A DNA stretch of 64,000 nt from Pelagibacterium flavum (GCF_025854335.1 NZ_CP107716.1:3713001-3777000); one strand, 5' to 3'; shown: positions 43,216 to 53,567, counted from the stretch's first letter. Notes: a model not told the origin generated them from the letters alone. Numbers and translations: made by a program.

Positions 43216-43428
43216 ATGTCAACCCTCAGAAATCGTTCCAAATTTCCGCGCTATCCATTTTATCTATCTATTTCAGCGACATATCGCGTTAAATGATAAT
43301 TATTCGACATTCGCCTTCGCCTGGGGAAAGGTGGGATGGCTTGCCAAATTTGTTAGGCTTATCTAAATGAATTTGTCAAAACACCACAGGTTGGGGCTTG
43401 GGAGAGCCGGCAAGCAGAGGTAAAGACC

Positions 43429-43953
43429 ATGAACACACTCGTGCTGGAGCCAAACCGCGCCGTGCAAGCCCCGACAAAGACTGCGCTTTCGGCGCTGCGC
43501 AAAATCCTGCGCAAGACAGAGCTCAATTCAAAGGCGCTGATGCGCGAGACGGGGCTGACCCCGTCCCAGCTCATCTTCATGCAGTTGCTCGATGATGGCC
43601 TTGAACATACTGCCGGTTCGGTCGCGGCGCGCATGGGCATTACCCAGGCAACGACAACCGCGCTGATCCACAAGCTCGAGGCGCTCAACATGGTGGCGCG
43701 CCGCAAGGGGCAGACCGACCGGCGACAGGTCTGGCTGAGCCTGACCGAGAAGGGCCGCAAGATCCTCGAAATCGCGCCCGACGGCGCGCACGCGCAGTTT
43801 CACGACGCGTTTTCCAATCTCGAGGAATGGGAACAGCTCATGCTGATCGCGGCGCTGGAGCGGGTCGCTTCCATGCTCGATGCCGAGGACGACGCCGCGG
43901 CGGTCCTGGCATCCGATCCGGTGCTGGCTCCGCGTGCGGAGCCAGGCGCCTAG
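43429..43953 (+). CDS. ectR: MarR-family regulator of ectoine genes (EctR-like)
   Basis: 174 residues. MarR fold: an N-terminal dimerisation helix, then the winged HTH (DGLEHTAGSVAARMGITQATTTALIHKLEALNMVARRKGQTDRRQVWLSLTEKG spans recognition helix and wing). Divergent MarR-type genes next to ectA are known in methylotrophs and other halotolerant proteobacteria as EctR, a repressor of ectoine synthesis. The assignment rests on that position plus the fold. Its last 4 bp overlap the last gene of the convergent chemotaxis operon, and no terminator separates them. Confidence 0.88.
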   Translation: MNTLVLEPNRAVQAPTKTALSALRKILRKTELNSKALMRETGLTPSQLIFMQLLDDGLEHTAGSVAARMGITQATTTALIHKLEALNMVARRKGQTDRRQVWLSLTEKGRKILEIAPDGAHAQFHDAFSNLEEWEQLMLIAALERVASMLDAEDDAAAVLASDPVLAPRAEPGA

Positions 43954-45677
43954 AGCACCATCAAATCGTCGAACATGTCGTCGCTGGCCGGGGCGGCCGC
44001 GCTGGCCACGGGGGGGCCGAACAACGTGTCGTGCACCGCGCGCTCGGCCTCCATCGTATAAAGACGGCGCAGGCCGGCGATAAGCCCGGTCAGTTGGGCC
44101 GACTGTTCGGAAGGTATCTCGTCCGGTGCCAGATCGGCGATCTGCATCCTGATATCGTCCATGGCCTCTGAAAGCGCGCCAAGCCCGTCCAGCCCGTTTG
44201 CCGCCTTCTGGAGCAGGGCGATGACCCTGGTGCCGTCGGTGTCGAGGCTGGAGAGGGCGGTGGCCAGTTTCTGATCGAGCCCGGAGAGCAGTTCGAGAGC
44301 GAGCGTAGCGCCCTGTTCGAGGCCCCTGCCCTCGCCCGCGCCATCGGTTGCCGTCGTGGCGCCGAAGGCATCGGCCAGAGCCGCCGACTGGCTCAACCAG
44401 TCGACAGCGCTTTCGGCGGCGACCACGGTTTCGCTGGTCAACTCACGCAATTGGGTTGCAATGACCGTGAGCGAGGCGCCGCGCGGACCCAATTGGGCGC
44501 AGCGCACGGCGGCGTTGAGGCTGACGAGCCGCATATTGGCTTCGATGTCCTGAACCGCCTCGACGTGGCCGAGCAATATGCCCACCGTTTGCTGCACGGT
44601 TGCCGCTACCGCCTCGAGCTTGGCGCGTTCGGCTTCAAAATTGCCCAGAAGGGCCACTGCGGCCCGCAGCTGGTCACTGAGGCTGGAAATGGCGGAGGAT
44701 TTACCGGCATCGGAGCCATACTGCCCGCGGCTGCGGGTCATGATGGTTTCGGCATCGGCGGCCAGCGCTGCAAGCGATCGCTCGGCATCGTCGACCTCGC
44801 CCCCGAAATCGCGCGCCGTTTCGGCCAGCTGGGCCTGTTCGAGCGTGGCGATCGCGGCAAGCGCATGGGTGCGGTCTTCGGATGTGAACGCGATATCGAA
44901 CACGGGCTCGCCCGAGAGAATTTCGGCGAGATGATGAAAGCCGGTTTCAATGTGTTCGAGCCGCTGGCGCGTGGCGTCTCCGACCTGAAGCGCCATGACC
45001 GCGTTGCCGATCTGACCGACGATCTGGCGGGACAGCCTGCTGGTTTCCGCGCTGCCTTCGACCGCCGATGTGCGCTGGCTTTCCAGGGCGCGCAACGTGG
45101 CGGCGAGGCGACCGGCAAGATCGGACAGGGTATGGGCGTGAGCCCCTTCGAAGCGGTTGCGCTGGCTGACGGCGGCATCGACTTCGATGACGAGCTGGCG
45201 ATAGACCTGCGAAAATTCCTTGAGCGTGCGGGTGGCCGATTCCGAAAGCGTCGCGATATCGGTGGTGAACACATCGAAATCGTCGGTGTCCTCGGCAATG
45301 CTCGCGGCGGTCACACGCGCATTGATCGAAACGATGCCCATCATCTTGATGGTTCGGTGCAGATCGGAGATCGGCAGATTGGCGGCGCGGACCACCTCGA
45401 ACAGGCGTTCGAGACCGGCCCGTTCCTGCCCGAAGGCGTCAGAGAGTGCGGCGGCCCGGCTGGCCACCGCCTCGAGATGGCCGGTCGCTTCTTCGACCTC
45501 TGCGCCCCGCAAGGCGTCGGGGAGTGCATCGAAGAGCTTTATGAGCTTGTTGAGAAGGGCGGCGCCCTCGGTCAGGCAGCCGCCGACCGAAACGAAGGCG
45601 GTTTCTATCTTTTCCCGGTGCCCGGCCAGATCGGCGGCAAGCTGGTTTACGGCTGTGGGTGTGGCGGATACGCTCAT
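43950..45677 (-). CDS. Soluble methyl-accepting-chemotaxis-like protein, last gene of the che operon
   Basis: 575 residues with no signal peptide or membrane helix. Two long helical regions resemble receptor signalling hairpins: MGIVSINARVTAASI (about 110-125) and IEANMRLVSLNAAVRCAQLGPRGASLTVIATQLRELT (about 380-415), the latter like the MCP tip (LNAAVEAAR...) but altered. The tail ends ASDDMFDDLMVL, which recalls the CheY-binding C-terminal peptide of CheZ (DDLLDSLGF). It may be a cytoplasmic receptor, an adaptor or a CheY phosphatase-like protein; the operon otherwise has no cheZ. Its start shares one base with the cheB stop. Related proteins are usually annotated only as chemotaxis proteins. 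Confidence 0.7.
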   Translation of the reverse strand: MSVSATPTAVNQLAADLAGHREKIETAFVSVGGCLTEGAALLNKLIKLFDALPDALRGAEVEEATGHLEAVASRAAALSDAFGQERAGLERLFEVVRAANLPISDLHRTIKMMGIVSINARVTAASIAEDTDDFDVFTTDIATLSESATRTLKEFSQVYRQLVIEVDAAVSQRNRFEGAHAHTLSDLAGRLAATLRALESQRTSAVEGSAETSRLSRQIVGQIGNAVMALQVGDATRQRLEHIETGFHHLAEILSGEPVFDIAFTSEDRTHALAAIATLEQAQLAETARDFGGEVDDAERSLAALAADAETIMTRSRGQYGSDAGKSSAISSLSDQLRAAVALLGNFEAERAKLEAVAATVQQTVGILLGHVEAVQDIEANMRLVSLNAAVRCAQLGPRGASLTVIATQLRELTSETVVAAESAVDWLSQSAALADAFGATTATDGAGEGRGLEQGATLALELLSGLDQKLATALSSLDTDGTRVIALLQKAANGLDGLGALSEAMDDIRMQIADLAPDEIPSEQSAQLTGLIAGLRRLYTMEAERAVHDTLFGPPVASAAAPASDDMFDDLMVL

Positions 45678-46795
45678 CAGACATGTTCTCCGGGCCGGGC
45701 GGCCTTGTGGCCGAACGCCACGATTTCGTCGGCGATCCTGGCAAGCGGAAGGACCCGCCCGGCAGCGCCGCGCTGGATGGCTTCCTTGGGCATGCCGAAC
45801 ACCACCGAGGTCTCTTCGTCCTGGGCAATGGTGGGGCTGCCCATCTCGCGCATTTCGAGAAGTCCGCGCGCGCCGTCGTCACCCATGCCGGTCAGGATGA
45901 TGCCCAGGGCGTTGCGGCCTGCCGTCTGGGCGGTGGAGCGAAACAGGACGTCAACCGATGGACGGTGACGCGAGACGTGCGGACCGTCCGCGACCTTTAC
46001 GGTGTAGCGCGAACCGTTGCGCACCAGCATCATGTGGTAGTTTCCCGGAGCCAGCAGCACCTGTCCGGGCCGCACCAGTTCGCCATCCTGCGCTTCGCGG
46101 ACCGAAACCGCGCAGCCGGCATCGAGACGCCGGGCGAAGGCGCTGGTGAATTTTTCCGGCATGTGCTGGACGATGAGGATGGGCGGGCAGGCCGCGGGCA
46201 GGGCTTCAAGGATTTCGCGCAACGCCTCGGTGCCACCGGTCGACGCCCCGATCGCAATGATCGGTTCTGTCACGGGGATGCGCTCGATCAGGCTCTTGCG
46301 ACGGGTCTCGGAAATGGCGGGCAGGATCGCATCGGCGGTGAGCTTGGATTCGACCGCGAGGGCCGGCGCCTGCTTTTTCATGCCGCCCATCTTGGCGTGG
46401 GCGGCGCCCTTGGCCGCATCGCAGATGCGCATCCGCGATTCATTGAGGAACTGGGCAGTATCGACACGCGGCTTGGCCACAACATCGACAGCGCCCGCTT
46501 CGAGCGCCTGCATGAAGGTGTCCGAACCGGCTTCGGCCAGGCTCGAACAGATAACGACGGGGATGGGCCGCTGGGACATGATCTTGCGCAGGAAGGTCAG
46601 CCCGTCCATGCGCGGCAATTCGATGTCGAGGAAAATGACGTCGGGCACCTCCTGGCGGATGCGCTCGGCGGCGACATAGGGATCGGACGCCGTGGCCATG
46701 ACCTCGAGGTCAGGGTCGGCGGAAATGATATCGCTGAGCGTTAAACGCACCGAGGCGCTGTCATCGATAATCAGAACGCGGATTTTTTCGCTCAT
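45677..46795 (-). CDS. cheB: Chemotaxis protein-glutamate methylesterase/glutaminase
   Basis: 372 residues. The receiver domain (1-125) has the acidic pair in [10 protein letters not shown] and the phosphoacceptor Asp57 in [14 protein letters not shown]. The methylesterase domain (about 185-370) starts [18 protein letters not shown] with the catalytic Ser, followed by [16 protein letters not shown] with the His and [16 protein letters not shown] with the Asp. It demethylates receptors when phosphorylated by CheA. Overlaps cheR by 4 bp. Confidence 0.97.
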   Translation of the reverse strand: MSEKIRVLIIDDSASVRLTLSDIISADPDLEVMATASDPYVAAERIRQEVPDVIFLDIELPRMDGLTFLRKIMSQRPIPVVICSSLAEAGSDTFMQALEAGAVDVVAKPRVDTAQFLNESRMRICDAAKGAAHAKMGGMKKQAPALAVESKLTADAILPAISETRRKSLIERIPVTEPIIAIGASTGGTEALREILEALPAACPPILIVQHMPEKFTSAFARRLDAGCAVSVREAQDGELVRPGQVLLAPGNYHMMLVRNGSRYTVKVADGPHVSRHRPSVDVLFRSTAQTAGRNALGIILTGMGDDGARGLLEMREMGSPTIAQDEETSVVFGMPKEAIQRGAAGRVLPLARIADEIVAFGHKAARPGEHV

Positions 46796-47694
46796 TGGGC
46801 CACGCTCCCGGCCTTCTGGAATACGGCGGGGGCCACCTGGCGCATGGTCACCGAGGTGCCGATCATCGATTCCGAATGGCCGAGCAGCAGATAGCCTCCG
46901 GGGCGCAAATGGCTCACCAAACGGTTGATGACGGCTTCCTGATCGGGTTTTTCGAAATAGATCAGGACGTTGCGCAGCAAGATGATGTCCACGTCCCGGT
47001 CGAAGGGATAGGTGTCATCCATCAGGTTCAGGCGCTGGAACCGCACGAGACGACGCAACTCGGGCACGATCCGCACCTCTGGCCGTGATCCGGCCTGGCG
47101 GGCGAACATCAGATAGCGGCTCTGCTTGGTTGGCGGTACGGGTGCGATCTGGTCGGCCGGATAGACGGCGCGACGACCCTGTTCGAGAACGTCGGTGGAG
47201 ATGTCGGTGCCGAGCAGGGCAAAGCGGAAATCGCGACGCTGGGCGCAGATGTCGGCCAACACCATGGCGGCGGTATAGGCTTCCGCGCCGGTCGAGCTTG
47301 CCGCGCTCCAGACCTTGAGCAGTGGCATGCGCTCATTGCGTCGGGCATCGAGGAGATTGGGCACCATCATCTTTTCCATGAGCTCGAAATGTTCGGGCTC
47401 GCGGAAAAAATCGGTCTTGTTGGTGGTGACGGCGTTGATGAGGTAGGGCAGCTCGCTCTCGAGTCCGCCCTGCCGGAACAGATGGTCGCCATAGGCCGAA
47501 AAACTGGTCAGCCCCAAGCCCCGTATCCTGCGGCGCAGTCGACCTTCCACCATCAGGCGCTTGGCGGGCGGGAGCTTGATGCCCACTTCGCGGCCGATCA
47601 GCGCCGAAATGCGCTTGAAATCGGCTTCGCTGAGGCGGTCGTCGTCATCGATTGTGGTGTTGAGGCGGGCTAAGGCGGACAAAACTAACTCCAT
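46792..47694 (-). CDS. cheR: Chemotaxis protein methyltransferase
   Basis: 300 residues. The N-terminal helical domain (about 20-90) and [14 protein letters not shown] precede the SAM-binding domain with [39 protein letters not shown] and [14 protein letters not shown], ending [16 protein letters not shown]. It methylates glutamates on chemoreceptors with SAM. The usual SSGEEPYS stretch reads SSTGAEAYT here, a modest variation. Fourth from the end of the operon, 42 bp after cheW. Confidence 0.95.
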   Translation of the reverse strand: MELVLSALARLNTTIDDDDRLSEADFKRISALIGREVGIKLPPAKRLMVEGRLRRRIRGLGLTSFSAYGDHLFRQGGLESELPYLINAVTTNKTDFFREPEHFELMEKMMVPNLLDARRNERMPLLKVWSAASSTGAEAYTAAMVLADICAQRRDFRFALLGTDISTDVLEQGRRAVYPADQIAPVPPTKQSRYLMFARQAGSRPEVRIVPELRRLVRFQRLNLMDDTYPFDRDVDIILLRNVLIYFEKPDQEAVINRLVSHLRPGGYLLLGHSESMIGTSVTMRQVAPAVFQKAGSVAQ

Positions 47695-47736
47695 GGCGTG
47701 CGGCCGGCCGGGACTTCCGGCCAGCCGAAGGCGTAA

Positions 47737-48201
47737 TCACGCTGCGAGGATCGGCTGCTTGACGATGTCACCGAGCAGGCCGTCGAGATCGAGCACCGTA
47801 ACGAATTTGCCATTGCGGCGGCCGATGCCCGCTATGCAGTGCCCGCTCCAGCCGGCACTGATGGCAGGCGCCGGATCGAGCGTTTCGGCGTCGAGCACGG
47901 TGACCTCGAACACCTTGTCGGTGCGCAGGCCCAGCGTGACCGGTCCCTCCGGGCCCTTGATGGTCAGGACCACGATCCGGGTGTTTTCGGTATCGTTGGC
48001 CGGAGCCATGCCAAGGGTCAGACGCAGATCGAGCACCGGCACACCCTTGCCTCGCACATCGATCATCCCGAGCAGATTTTCGGGCGCGCGCGGCAGGCGG
48101 GCTATGGGCAGCATGTCCAGAATTTCCTGGACCGTGGCGACCGGCGCCGCGAAGATTTCCTCCGCGACACTGAGCGTTACATACTGGATTTGCTCAGCCA
48201 T
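47737..48201 (-). CDS. cheW: Chemotaxis coupling protein CheW (second copy in operon)
   Basis: 154 residues of CheW fold: YVTLSVAEEIFAAPVATVQEILDM, IARLPRAPENLLGMIDVRGKGVPVLDLRLTLGM and a C-terminal LDLDGLLGDIV. It couples receptors to CheA. It lies 14 bp after the MCP gene. The operon holds two cheW genes (the other is 50306-50803), clearly diverged, possibly serving different receptors. Confidence 0.94.
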   Translation of the reverse strand: MAEQIQYVTLSVAEEIFAAPVATVQEILDMLPIARLPRAPENLLGMIDVRGKGVPVLDLRLTLGMAPANDTENTRIVVLTIKGPEGPVTLGLRTDKVFEVTVLDAETLDPAPAISAGWSGHCIAGIGRRNGKFVTVLDLDGLLGDIVKQPILAA

Positions 48202-48215
48202 GGCTGCGCCCGGGC

Positions 48216-50309
48216 TCAGGCCGCGCCGCGACGGGAAAATTGCCCGTCCAGCTCGTCCTGGCCTTCGCCCAGATCCAGATCGAACCCGCCACCGGACGAC
48301 GCCGACGCCTTTGCGGGGGCCTTTGTCATGTGCGGGGCGCGGGCCATGATCTCGCGCTTGAGATCAGGCTTGGCCGAAGGTGCCGAAACCGAGTTGGCGG
48401 GAGCGGGCACGGCATTGGCATCGATGCGGAAGTAACCGATCGCGGCCTGGAGCTGTTCGGCCTGGCTGGCCAGTTCCTCGGAGGTCGCCGACATTTCCTC
48501 GGCGGCCGAGGTGTTTTGCTGGGTGACCTTGTCGAGCTGCTGGATGGCGGTATTGATCTGGGCCGCACCGGCATTCTGTTCGCGGCTGCCGGCCGAGATT
48601 TCCTCGACGAGTTCGGCAGTGCGCTGAATATCGGGAACCAGCTTGGAGAGCATTTCGCCAGCCGACTGAGCTGCCTTGACCGTATCGCCGGAGAGGGTCG
48701 AGATTTCGGCTGCGGCGGCCTGGCTGCGTTCGGCGAGCTTGCGCACTTCGGACGCCACGACCGCAAAGCCGCGGCCATGCTCGCCCGCACGGGCCGCCTC
48801 GACGGCTGCGTTGAGAGCAAGCAGATCGGTTTGGCGGGCGATTTCCTGGACCACCATGATCTTTTCGGCGATGGTCTGCATGGCGCTGACCGCGTTGTCG
48901 ACAGCCTGACCGGAGGCGATGGCATCGGCCGCGGACTGGCGGGCGATCTTTTCGGTCTGGGAGGCGTTGTCGGCCGACTGCTTGATGGTTGCAGCCATTT
49001 CCTCCATGGACGCCGAGGCTTCCTCGGTCGAAGAGGCCTGTTCGGTCGCGCCCTGGCTGAGCTGTTCGGCGGTTGCCGACATTTCCTGCGAGCCAGCGGC
49101 GACGTTGCGGGTTGCGGAGGTGACCTCGGCGACCACTTCGCGCAGCTTGGCGGTCATGGCGTTCAGAGCCTTGATCAGATCGCCCACTTCGTCGTCGGAC
49201 TTGTTGTCGGCGGTGGCGTTGAGATTGCCGTCGGCGACATCGTTTGCGAGACGCACGGCGCTGGAGAGGGCCCGAGAGATGGTAACCACGATCCAGATGG
49301 CGGCAAGCAGGGCGATGAGGGCGGAACCGACCAAAAGGCTGATCAGCAGCAGCATCGAGTTCTCATAGAGCGCCTGCGCGTTGGCGCTTGCCTGAACCAT
49401 GATATCGCGATTGCGATCGATCATGGCCTGCAGGATCGCATCTGCCTCGAGGCGCAGCACGCTGGCGGTTTCCAGCTCCTCCATGGCAAAATAGTCGCCG
49501 TTTTCGACGCTGATGGTCACGGCGCTGTCCATGGCAGCGACCATGGCGTCATAGGCGTCGCGAGCGGCGTTGAACAACGCCATGTCCGACATCGGCATGG
49601 TGCGCTGCATGTCCGGGATTCGTTCGGCATTGGCTTGCACGCCGGTCAGATAATCGGCGTGCCAGGTTTCCTGGAGCTCACGGTCCTGCGATGCGGCCAG
49701 AAGCACGTTGCGCTGCTGGCGGAACATGTCGGTACCGGTCAGGAACATTTCGGTGGCGGCCCGATAGGCGGGGAAAGCGGAAAGATCGCCAGCGTCGACC
49801 TTGCGCTGCAACGAGGTCCGAAGCGCGGCCATGGTCTCCTCGAACACGCCAAGCGTACCGCTGCCGTCACTGCGGCTGACGGCCAGCGCGGCGGCATCGG
49901 AATTTTTGAGCGTCAACTCGGTCGCCCGGTTGACCGAGGCCCACAGCTCTTCAAGCTTTGTGCCGAATGCCGGCAGCTGGTCGCGGATGAAGGGGTCTCT
50001 TGCGTTGGCATCGAGGGTGGCAAGACCATCGACCAGTTCGTCGTAGTCGCTGCGGATCGAGGCGACATAATCGTCCTTGACTGCGGGGTCGGTGGTCAGA
50101 ATCTGGGCGCGGATGCGCGAGCCAAGGCTTTCAAGGCTGGTCTGCATTTCCGCCGAGGTGACCAGATTGGCCGAACGGACATTGACGATGGTTTCGAGCT
50201 CGGTGTTGAGCTGACCGAGATTTTGCAGGGCAATGAACATGCTTCCTGCCGAAAGGGCGACGACTACGCCGAAGACGGCCGCCAGTTTTGTCTTGATCGT
50301 TAGTCTCAC
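48216..50309 (-). CDS. Methyl-accepting chemotaxis protein
   Basis: 697 residues. TM1 is at about 8-28, the periplasmic sensor is an extended all-helical bundle of about 290 residues, and TM2 is at about 318-345 ([20 protein letters not shown]). HAMP is at about 346-400 ([20 protein letters not shown]), then the signalling hairpin with the tip [34 protein letters not shown]. The C-terminal 60 residues are a flexible tail with [15 protein letters not shown]. Its place between the two cheW genes makes it the operon's dedicated receptor. The ligand is unknown. Confidence 0.96.
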   Translation of the reverse strand: MRLTIKTKLAAVFGVVVALSAGSMFIALQNLGQLNTELETIVNVRSANLVTSAEMQTSLESLGSRIRAQILTTDPAVKDDYVASIRSDYDELVDGLATLDANARDPFIRDQLPAFGTKLEELWASVNRATELTLKNSDAAALAVSRSDGSGTLGVFEETMAALRTSLQRKVDAGDLSAFPAYRAATEMFLTGTDMFRQQRNVLLAASQDRELQETWHADYLTGVQANAERIPDMQRTMPMSDMALFNAARDAYDAMVAAMDSAVTISVENGDYFAMEELETASVLRLEADAILQAMIDRNRDIMVQASANAQALYENSMLLLISLLVGSALIALLAAIWIVVTISRALSSAVRLANDVADGNLNATADNKSDDEVGDLIKALNAMTAKLREVVAEVTSATRNVAAGSQEMSATAEQLSQGATEQASSTEEASASMEEMAATIKQSADNASQTEKIARQSAADAIASGQAVDNAVSAMQTIAEKIMVVQEIARQTDLLALNAAVEAARAGEHGRGFAVVASEVRKLAERSQAAAAEISTLSGDTVKAAQSAGEMLSKLVPDIQRTAELVEEISAGSREQNAGAAQINTAIQQLDKVTQQNTSAAEEMSATSEELASQAEQLQAAIGYFRIDANAVPAPANSVSAPSAKPDLKREIMARAPHMTKAPAKASASSGGGFDLDLGEGQDELDGQFSRRGAA

Positions 50310-50803
50310 AATGCAGACCTTTCTTCTGATGCTGCAGCGGGCGAATTTCTATCGCCCGGTGTTTCAAATATCCGTTCCATGTCCGGGATGATGATGAAGC
50401 CGCCATTGCGCTTGCCGATGCCCTTGACGAATTCGGGCCTCCAGCGCATGCCGACCTTGGGTGCCTCTTCGATCGAGGCGGCTTCGATGTCGGTGACATC
50501 GTGGACCTTGTCGGCAAGGATGCCGGCAACGGTGGGCTCGCCGCCGATGTTGACTTCCATGACGACGATGCGGGTGTCCTCGTCGGGTTCGGGCCGTTCC
50601 ATGCCGAACATCACGCGCAGATCGGCGAGCGGAACGACGCGTCCGCGCACGTTGATGAGCCCGCCCACAAAGGCAGGGGCATTGGGCACCTCGGTAATCG
50701 GCACGAGATCGAGAATCTCACGCACCTGGCTGGCCTCGACCGCAAAAAGTTCATCGTCGAGGCGGATGGTCAGGGCGTTCATTGATGTGGCCGGCGCGCT
50801 CAT
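50306..50803 (-). CDS. cheW: Chemotaxis coupling protein CheW (first copy in operon)
   Basis: 165 residues: [58 protein letters not shown] is the standard CheW core. It overlaps cheA by 4 bp upstream and the MCP gene by 4 bp downstream, so all three are coupled. It differs from the 47737-48201 copy mainly in the second half. Confidence 0.95.
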   Translation of the reverse strand: MSAPATSMNALTIRLDDELFAVEASQVREILDLVPITEVPNAPAFVGGLINVRGRVVPLADLRVMFGMERPEPDEDTRIVVMEVNIGGEPTVAGILADKVHDVTDIEAASIEEAPKVGMRWRPEFVKGIGKRNGGFIIIPDMERIFETPGDRNSPAAASEERSAL

Positions 50804-52833
50804 GCGGCTCTCCCGCTCAGGCTGTAGCTGTCGCTCTGGGGCTGGCCGGAAGCGACCAGATGAGCGGTATCGAGGATCAACGCCACGGTGCCATCACCCA
50901 GAATGGTCGCGCCCGAGAAGGACTTGATGGACGAGTGCAGCTTGGAGAGCTGCTTGATGACCGTCTGGTTGTTGCCGATGATCTGATCGACCACCAGACC
51001 GACCCGGCCATCGCCCGAGGAAACGATAACCACCTTCTGGAAGGGTTCTGGAGGCGCCGAGGTGCCGAACACTTCGCGCAGGCGCAGATAGGGTACGAGC
51101 GAGCCACGGATATCGAGGAAGTTGCGCCCCTTGGCGTGCGCCTCGATGCCTTCGGGCAGTTCCACACATTCCTCGACGGCGGCCAGCGGGATCGTGTAGC
51201 GGCCATTGCCGACGCGAACCAGCATGCCGTCGATGATGGCAAGCGTTAAGGGCAAACGCAGCGTCGCCGTCGTGCCCTGGCCGGGAACGGTGCTGAGGTC
51301 GATCGTGCCGCGCAGCCCGTCGATTGTGAGCTTGACCACATCCATGCCCACGCCACGCCCCGAGAGCGAGGTCACTTCCTTTGCCGTCGAAAAGCCCGGC
51401 GCAAAGATCAGGTGATAGAGCTCCTGCTCGGTCAGCTTGGTGTCCGACGTTATCAGCCCGTTTTCCTCGGCCTTGGCGCGGATGCGGGAGGCGTCGAGCC
51501 CTGCGCCATCATCGGATACCGAAATGGCGACTTCGGCGCCCGAATAGACAGCCGAAAGCCGGACGGTGCCCTTGGCCGGCTTGCCGGACGCGGCGCGGGC
51601 CTCGGCGCTCTCAAGCCCATGATCCATGGCGTTGCGGATCAGGTGAACCAGAGGGTCGGCCAGACGCTCGATCATGGTCTTGTCGAGTTCGGTATCCTCG
51701 CCTGAGGTCACGAATTCGATGGGCTTGCCCAATTCGCCGGAAAGATCGTGCACAAGCCGCCGGAACCGGCCGAACAATGAACCGATGGGCACCATGCGGA
51801 TGCCCATGGAGGTATCACGCAGACCCGACGAGAGCCGCTCGAGCTCCTCGGCAATCGTCTTGAGCGCAGTATCGGAACTCAGCGCTGCGATCTGGGTCAG
51901 GCGGGCCTGGGCGATGACCAGTTCGCCAACCCGATCCATCAATTCGTCCAGCCGTTCGGCGGGGACGCGCAAAGAGGTGGCGGCGGTCCGGTCGGGCTCT
52001 GTCTTTTCAGCAGCCCTGGCGCGTTTGGGGGGCATCGCAACAGGCGCCGCGGGCGCCTCGGGCAGCACCGTTGCCGCCGGGACATCCTCGATTGCGATGG
52101 TTTGGGGCTCGGGCGCTGCATCTTCAAGCGGCGACAGGCTCAGTTCCATGCTGTCGCGCAGGAACATGAAGATGTCATCGATCGCTGCGGCGGGATCGGC
52201 GTGCTCGATATCGACCTGCCAGCCGATATGGGGAATCTCAGGGTCCAGGACATCGAGATCGGGGATCCGGTCGGTCAGCGCGGTGATCTTGTGGGGACCG
52301 AGTTCGGAAAGTTCCTCAAGCAAAAGAACCGGGTTGGTCCCGAAGGCCAGGCAATCGGCGGGAAGGTAAAAGACCAGCCGCCACCATTTTGCGATGTCCG
52401 GCGCGGACGCGCCGGACACGGGCGGGGTCTCAGCGCTCTGCGGAACGCTGGGGGCGGGCGTTCCCCCGTCGACGATGATGCGCAGCGCCGCAAGGATGTC
52501 CTCGCCCCCCGAAACCTCGGTATCGGGTTCTTCGATCAGGCGATGGATGTGATCCTTGGCGTTGAGCGCGACTTCGATCAGCGCCTTGTTGGCAGCGCTT
52601 TGTCCCTTGCGGACCCGGTCGAAGGCGGTCTCGAATTCATGGACGAATTCGGCAACGCGCGTAAAGCCGAACATCGCGCCCGACCCCTTGATCGTGTGCA
52701 ACGCGCGGAATGCGAAGTTGATCAGATCGGAATTTGCCGGATCCTGTTCGAGATCGAGCAGACCGGCTTCGAGTTGCTCGAGCAGTTCGCGGGCTTCCTG
52801 GCGGAACGTATCTGTGGGATCGGAAACGTTCAT
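50800..52833 (-). CDS. cheA: Chemotaxis histidine kinase
   Basis: 677 residues. The HPt domain has the phosphorylated His46 in FAFRALHTIKGSGAMFGF. A linker/P2-like region at about 140-230 is less conserved. Dimerisation starts near LRVPAERLDELMDRVGELVIAQARL. The kinase N box is LIRNAMDHGLESAEARAASGK, the G boxes are VSDDGAGLDASRI and GFSTAKEVTSLSGRGVGMDVVK, and the C-terminal CheW-like regulatory domain ends with FSGATILGDGTVALILDTAHL. It phosphorylates CheY and CheB according to receptor state. Overlaps cheY and cheW by 4 bp each. Confidence 0.97.
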   Translation of the reverse strand: MNVSDPTDTFRQEARELLEQLEAGLLDLEQDPANSDLINFAFRALHTIKGSGAMFGFTRVAEFVHEFETAFDRVRKGQSAANKALIEVALNAKDHIHRLIEEPDTEVSGGEDILAALRIIVDGGTPAPSVPQSAETPPVSGASAPDIAKWWRLVFYLPADCLAFGTNPVLLLEELSELGPHKITALTDRIPDLDVLDPEIPHIGWQVDIEHADPAAAIDDIFMFLRDSMELSLSPLEDAAPEPQTIAIEDVPAATVLPEAPAAPVAMPPKRARAAEKTEPDRTAATSLRVPAERLDELMDRVGELVIAQARLTQIAALSSDTALKTIAEELERLSSGLRDTSMGIRMVPIGSLFGRFRRLVHDLSGELGKPIEFVTSGEDTELDKTMIERLADPLVHLIRNAMDHGLESAEARAASGKPAKGTVRLSAVYSGAEVAISVSDDGAGLDASRIRAKAEENGLITSDTKLTEQELYHLIFAPGFSTAKEVTSLSGRGVGMDVVKLTIDGLRGTIDLSTVPGQGTTATLRLPLTLAIIDGMLVRVGNGRYTIPLAAVEECVELPEGIEAHAKGRNFLDIRGSLVPYLRLREVFGTSAPPEPFQKVVIVSSGDGRVGLVVDQIIGNNQTVIKQLSKLHSSIKSFSGATILGDGTVALILDTAHLVASGQPQSDSYSLSGRAA

Positions 52834-53198
52834 GCGCCAACCACCTTCTTGATGATGGCCAGAAGCTGGTCGGGCTTGAAGGGCTTGACGATCCAGCCCG
52901 TAGCGCCCGCCTCTTTGGCCTGGCGTTTGAGCTCATCGTCGGATTCGGTGGTCAAAAGGATAACCGGTATCCCCTTGCTTGCCGGGTGGGCGCGATATTT
53001 GCGCACGAACTCGATACCGTTGAGAACCGGCATGTTGAGATCGGTCAGGACCGCGTGAACGGGCTGGGCTATCGCCTTGTCGTAACCTTCGGCGCCATCG
53101 GCGGCCTCGATGACCTCGAAGCCGGCAGCGGTCAGCGTCATCGATACCATCTGGCGGATGGACGCTGAATCGTCGATGGTCAGAATTGTCTTGCTCAT
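52830..53198 (-). CDS. cheY: Chemotaxis response regulator
   Basis: 122-residue stand-alone receiver. The acidic pocket is in LTIDDSASIRQMV, the phosphoacceptor is Asp53 in AVLTDLNMPVLNG, Thr/Ser in LLTTESDDEL and the conserved Lys in GWIVKPFKPDQLL. Phosphorylated by CheA, it controls flagellar rotation. No flagellar genes lie in the window. Overlaps cheA by 4 bp and follows the STAS gene by 2 bp. Confidence 0.97.
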   Translation of the reverse strand: MSKTILTIDDSASIRQMVSMTLTAAGFEVIEAADGAEGYDKAIAQPVHAVLTDLNMPVLNGIEFVRKYRAHPASKGIPVILLTTESDDELKRQAKEAGATGWIVKPFKPDQLLAIIKKVVGA

Positions 53199-53200
53199 GG

Positions 53201-53530
53201 TCAGTGTCCCGCCTGGTGTTCATTGGTGCCGCTCCAGAACCCCGCATGGTCCTGGCCGGGGCTCAGAAAGCCGGCAGCGGTCAGCACCGCGATCAGCGGC
53301 GCGCCGATGGGCGCCAGCATTTCGAGCGATTTGCCCTGCTGCGCGGCCTTGGCGCGGGCAGCCAGAAGCGTCTGGATTGTGGTGATGTCGGCGCCCGAGA
53401 GGGTCTGGGTATCGATACCGATGCTATCGTGTTCGGAAAGGGCCTGGGCGAGGCTGGCTGCGACGTCCTGTGCGGATTTTATGCCGGCGTCGGCGCCCAG
53501 AACGAGTGTGTAACAGTCGTCATGGGGCAT
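53201..53530 (-). CDS. STAS-domain protein, first gene of the che operon
   Basis: 109 residues from the ATG at 53530. STAS-like pattern: YTLVLGADAGIKSAQDVAASLAQALSEHDSIGIDTQTLSGADITTIQTLLAARAKAAQQGKSLEMLAPIGAPLIAVLTAAGFL, where the Ser of TLSGADI occupies the place of the phosphorylatable serine of anti-sigma-antagonist proteins. STAS genes head chemotaxis operons in several alphaproteobacteria; the role is unclear. The ATG has no good ribosome site of its own. A 15-residue upstream frame (53520-53567) with a strong AGGAG overlaps it and may provide coupling. A longer TTG-started form from 53641 is less likely. Confidence 0.75.
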   Translation of the reverse strand: MPHDDCYTLVLGADAGIKSAQDVAASLAQALSEHDSIGIDTQTLSGADITTIQTLLAARAKAAQQGKSLEMLAPIGAPLIAVLTAAGFLSPGQDHAGFWSGTNEHQAGH

Positions 53531-53567
53531 AGGCGCGGCCCAATGGACGTAAGGGTCTGGATGACAT
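53520..53567 (-). CDS. Possible 15-residue leader ORF overlapping the STAS start
   Basis: ATG at 53567 with AGGAG (53579-53575) at ideal spacing, reading MSSRPLRPLGRAYAP and stopping with TGA 8 bases inside the STAS reading frame. It could act as a translational coupler or upstream ORF for the whole che operon. The alternative is that the true STAS start is this ATG and a frame change lies in between. Confidence 0.4.
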   Translation of the reverse strand: MSSRPLRPLGRAYAP

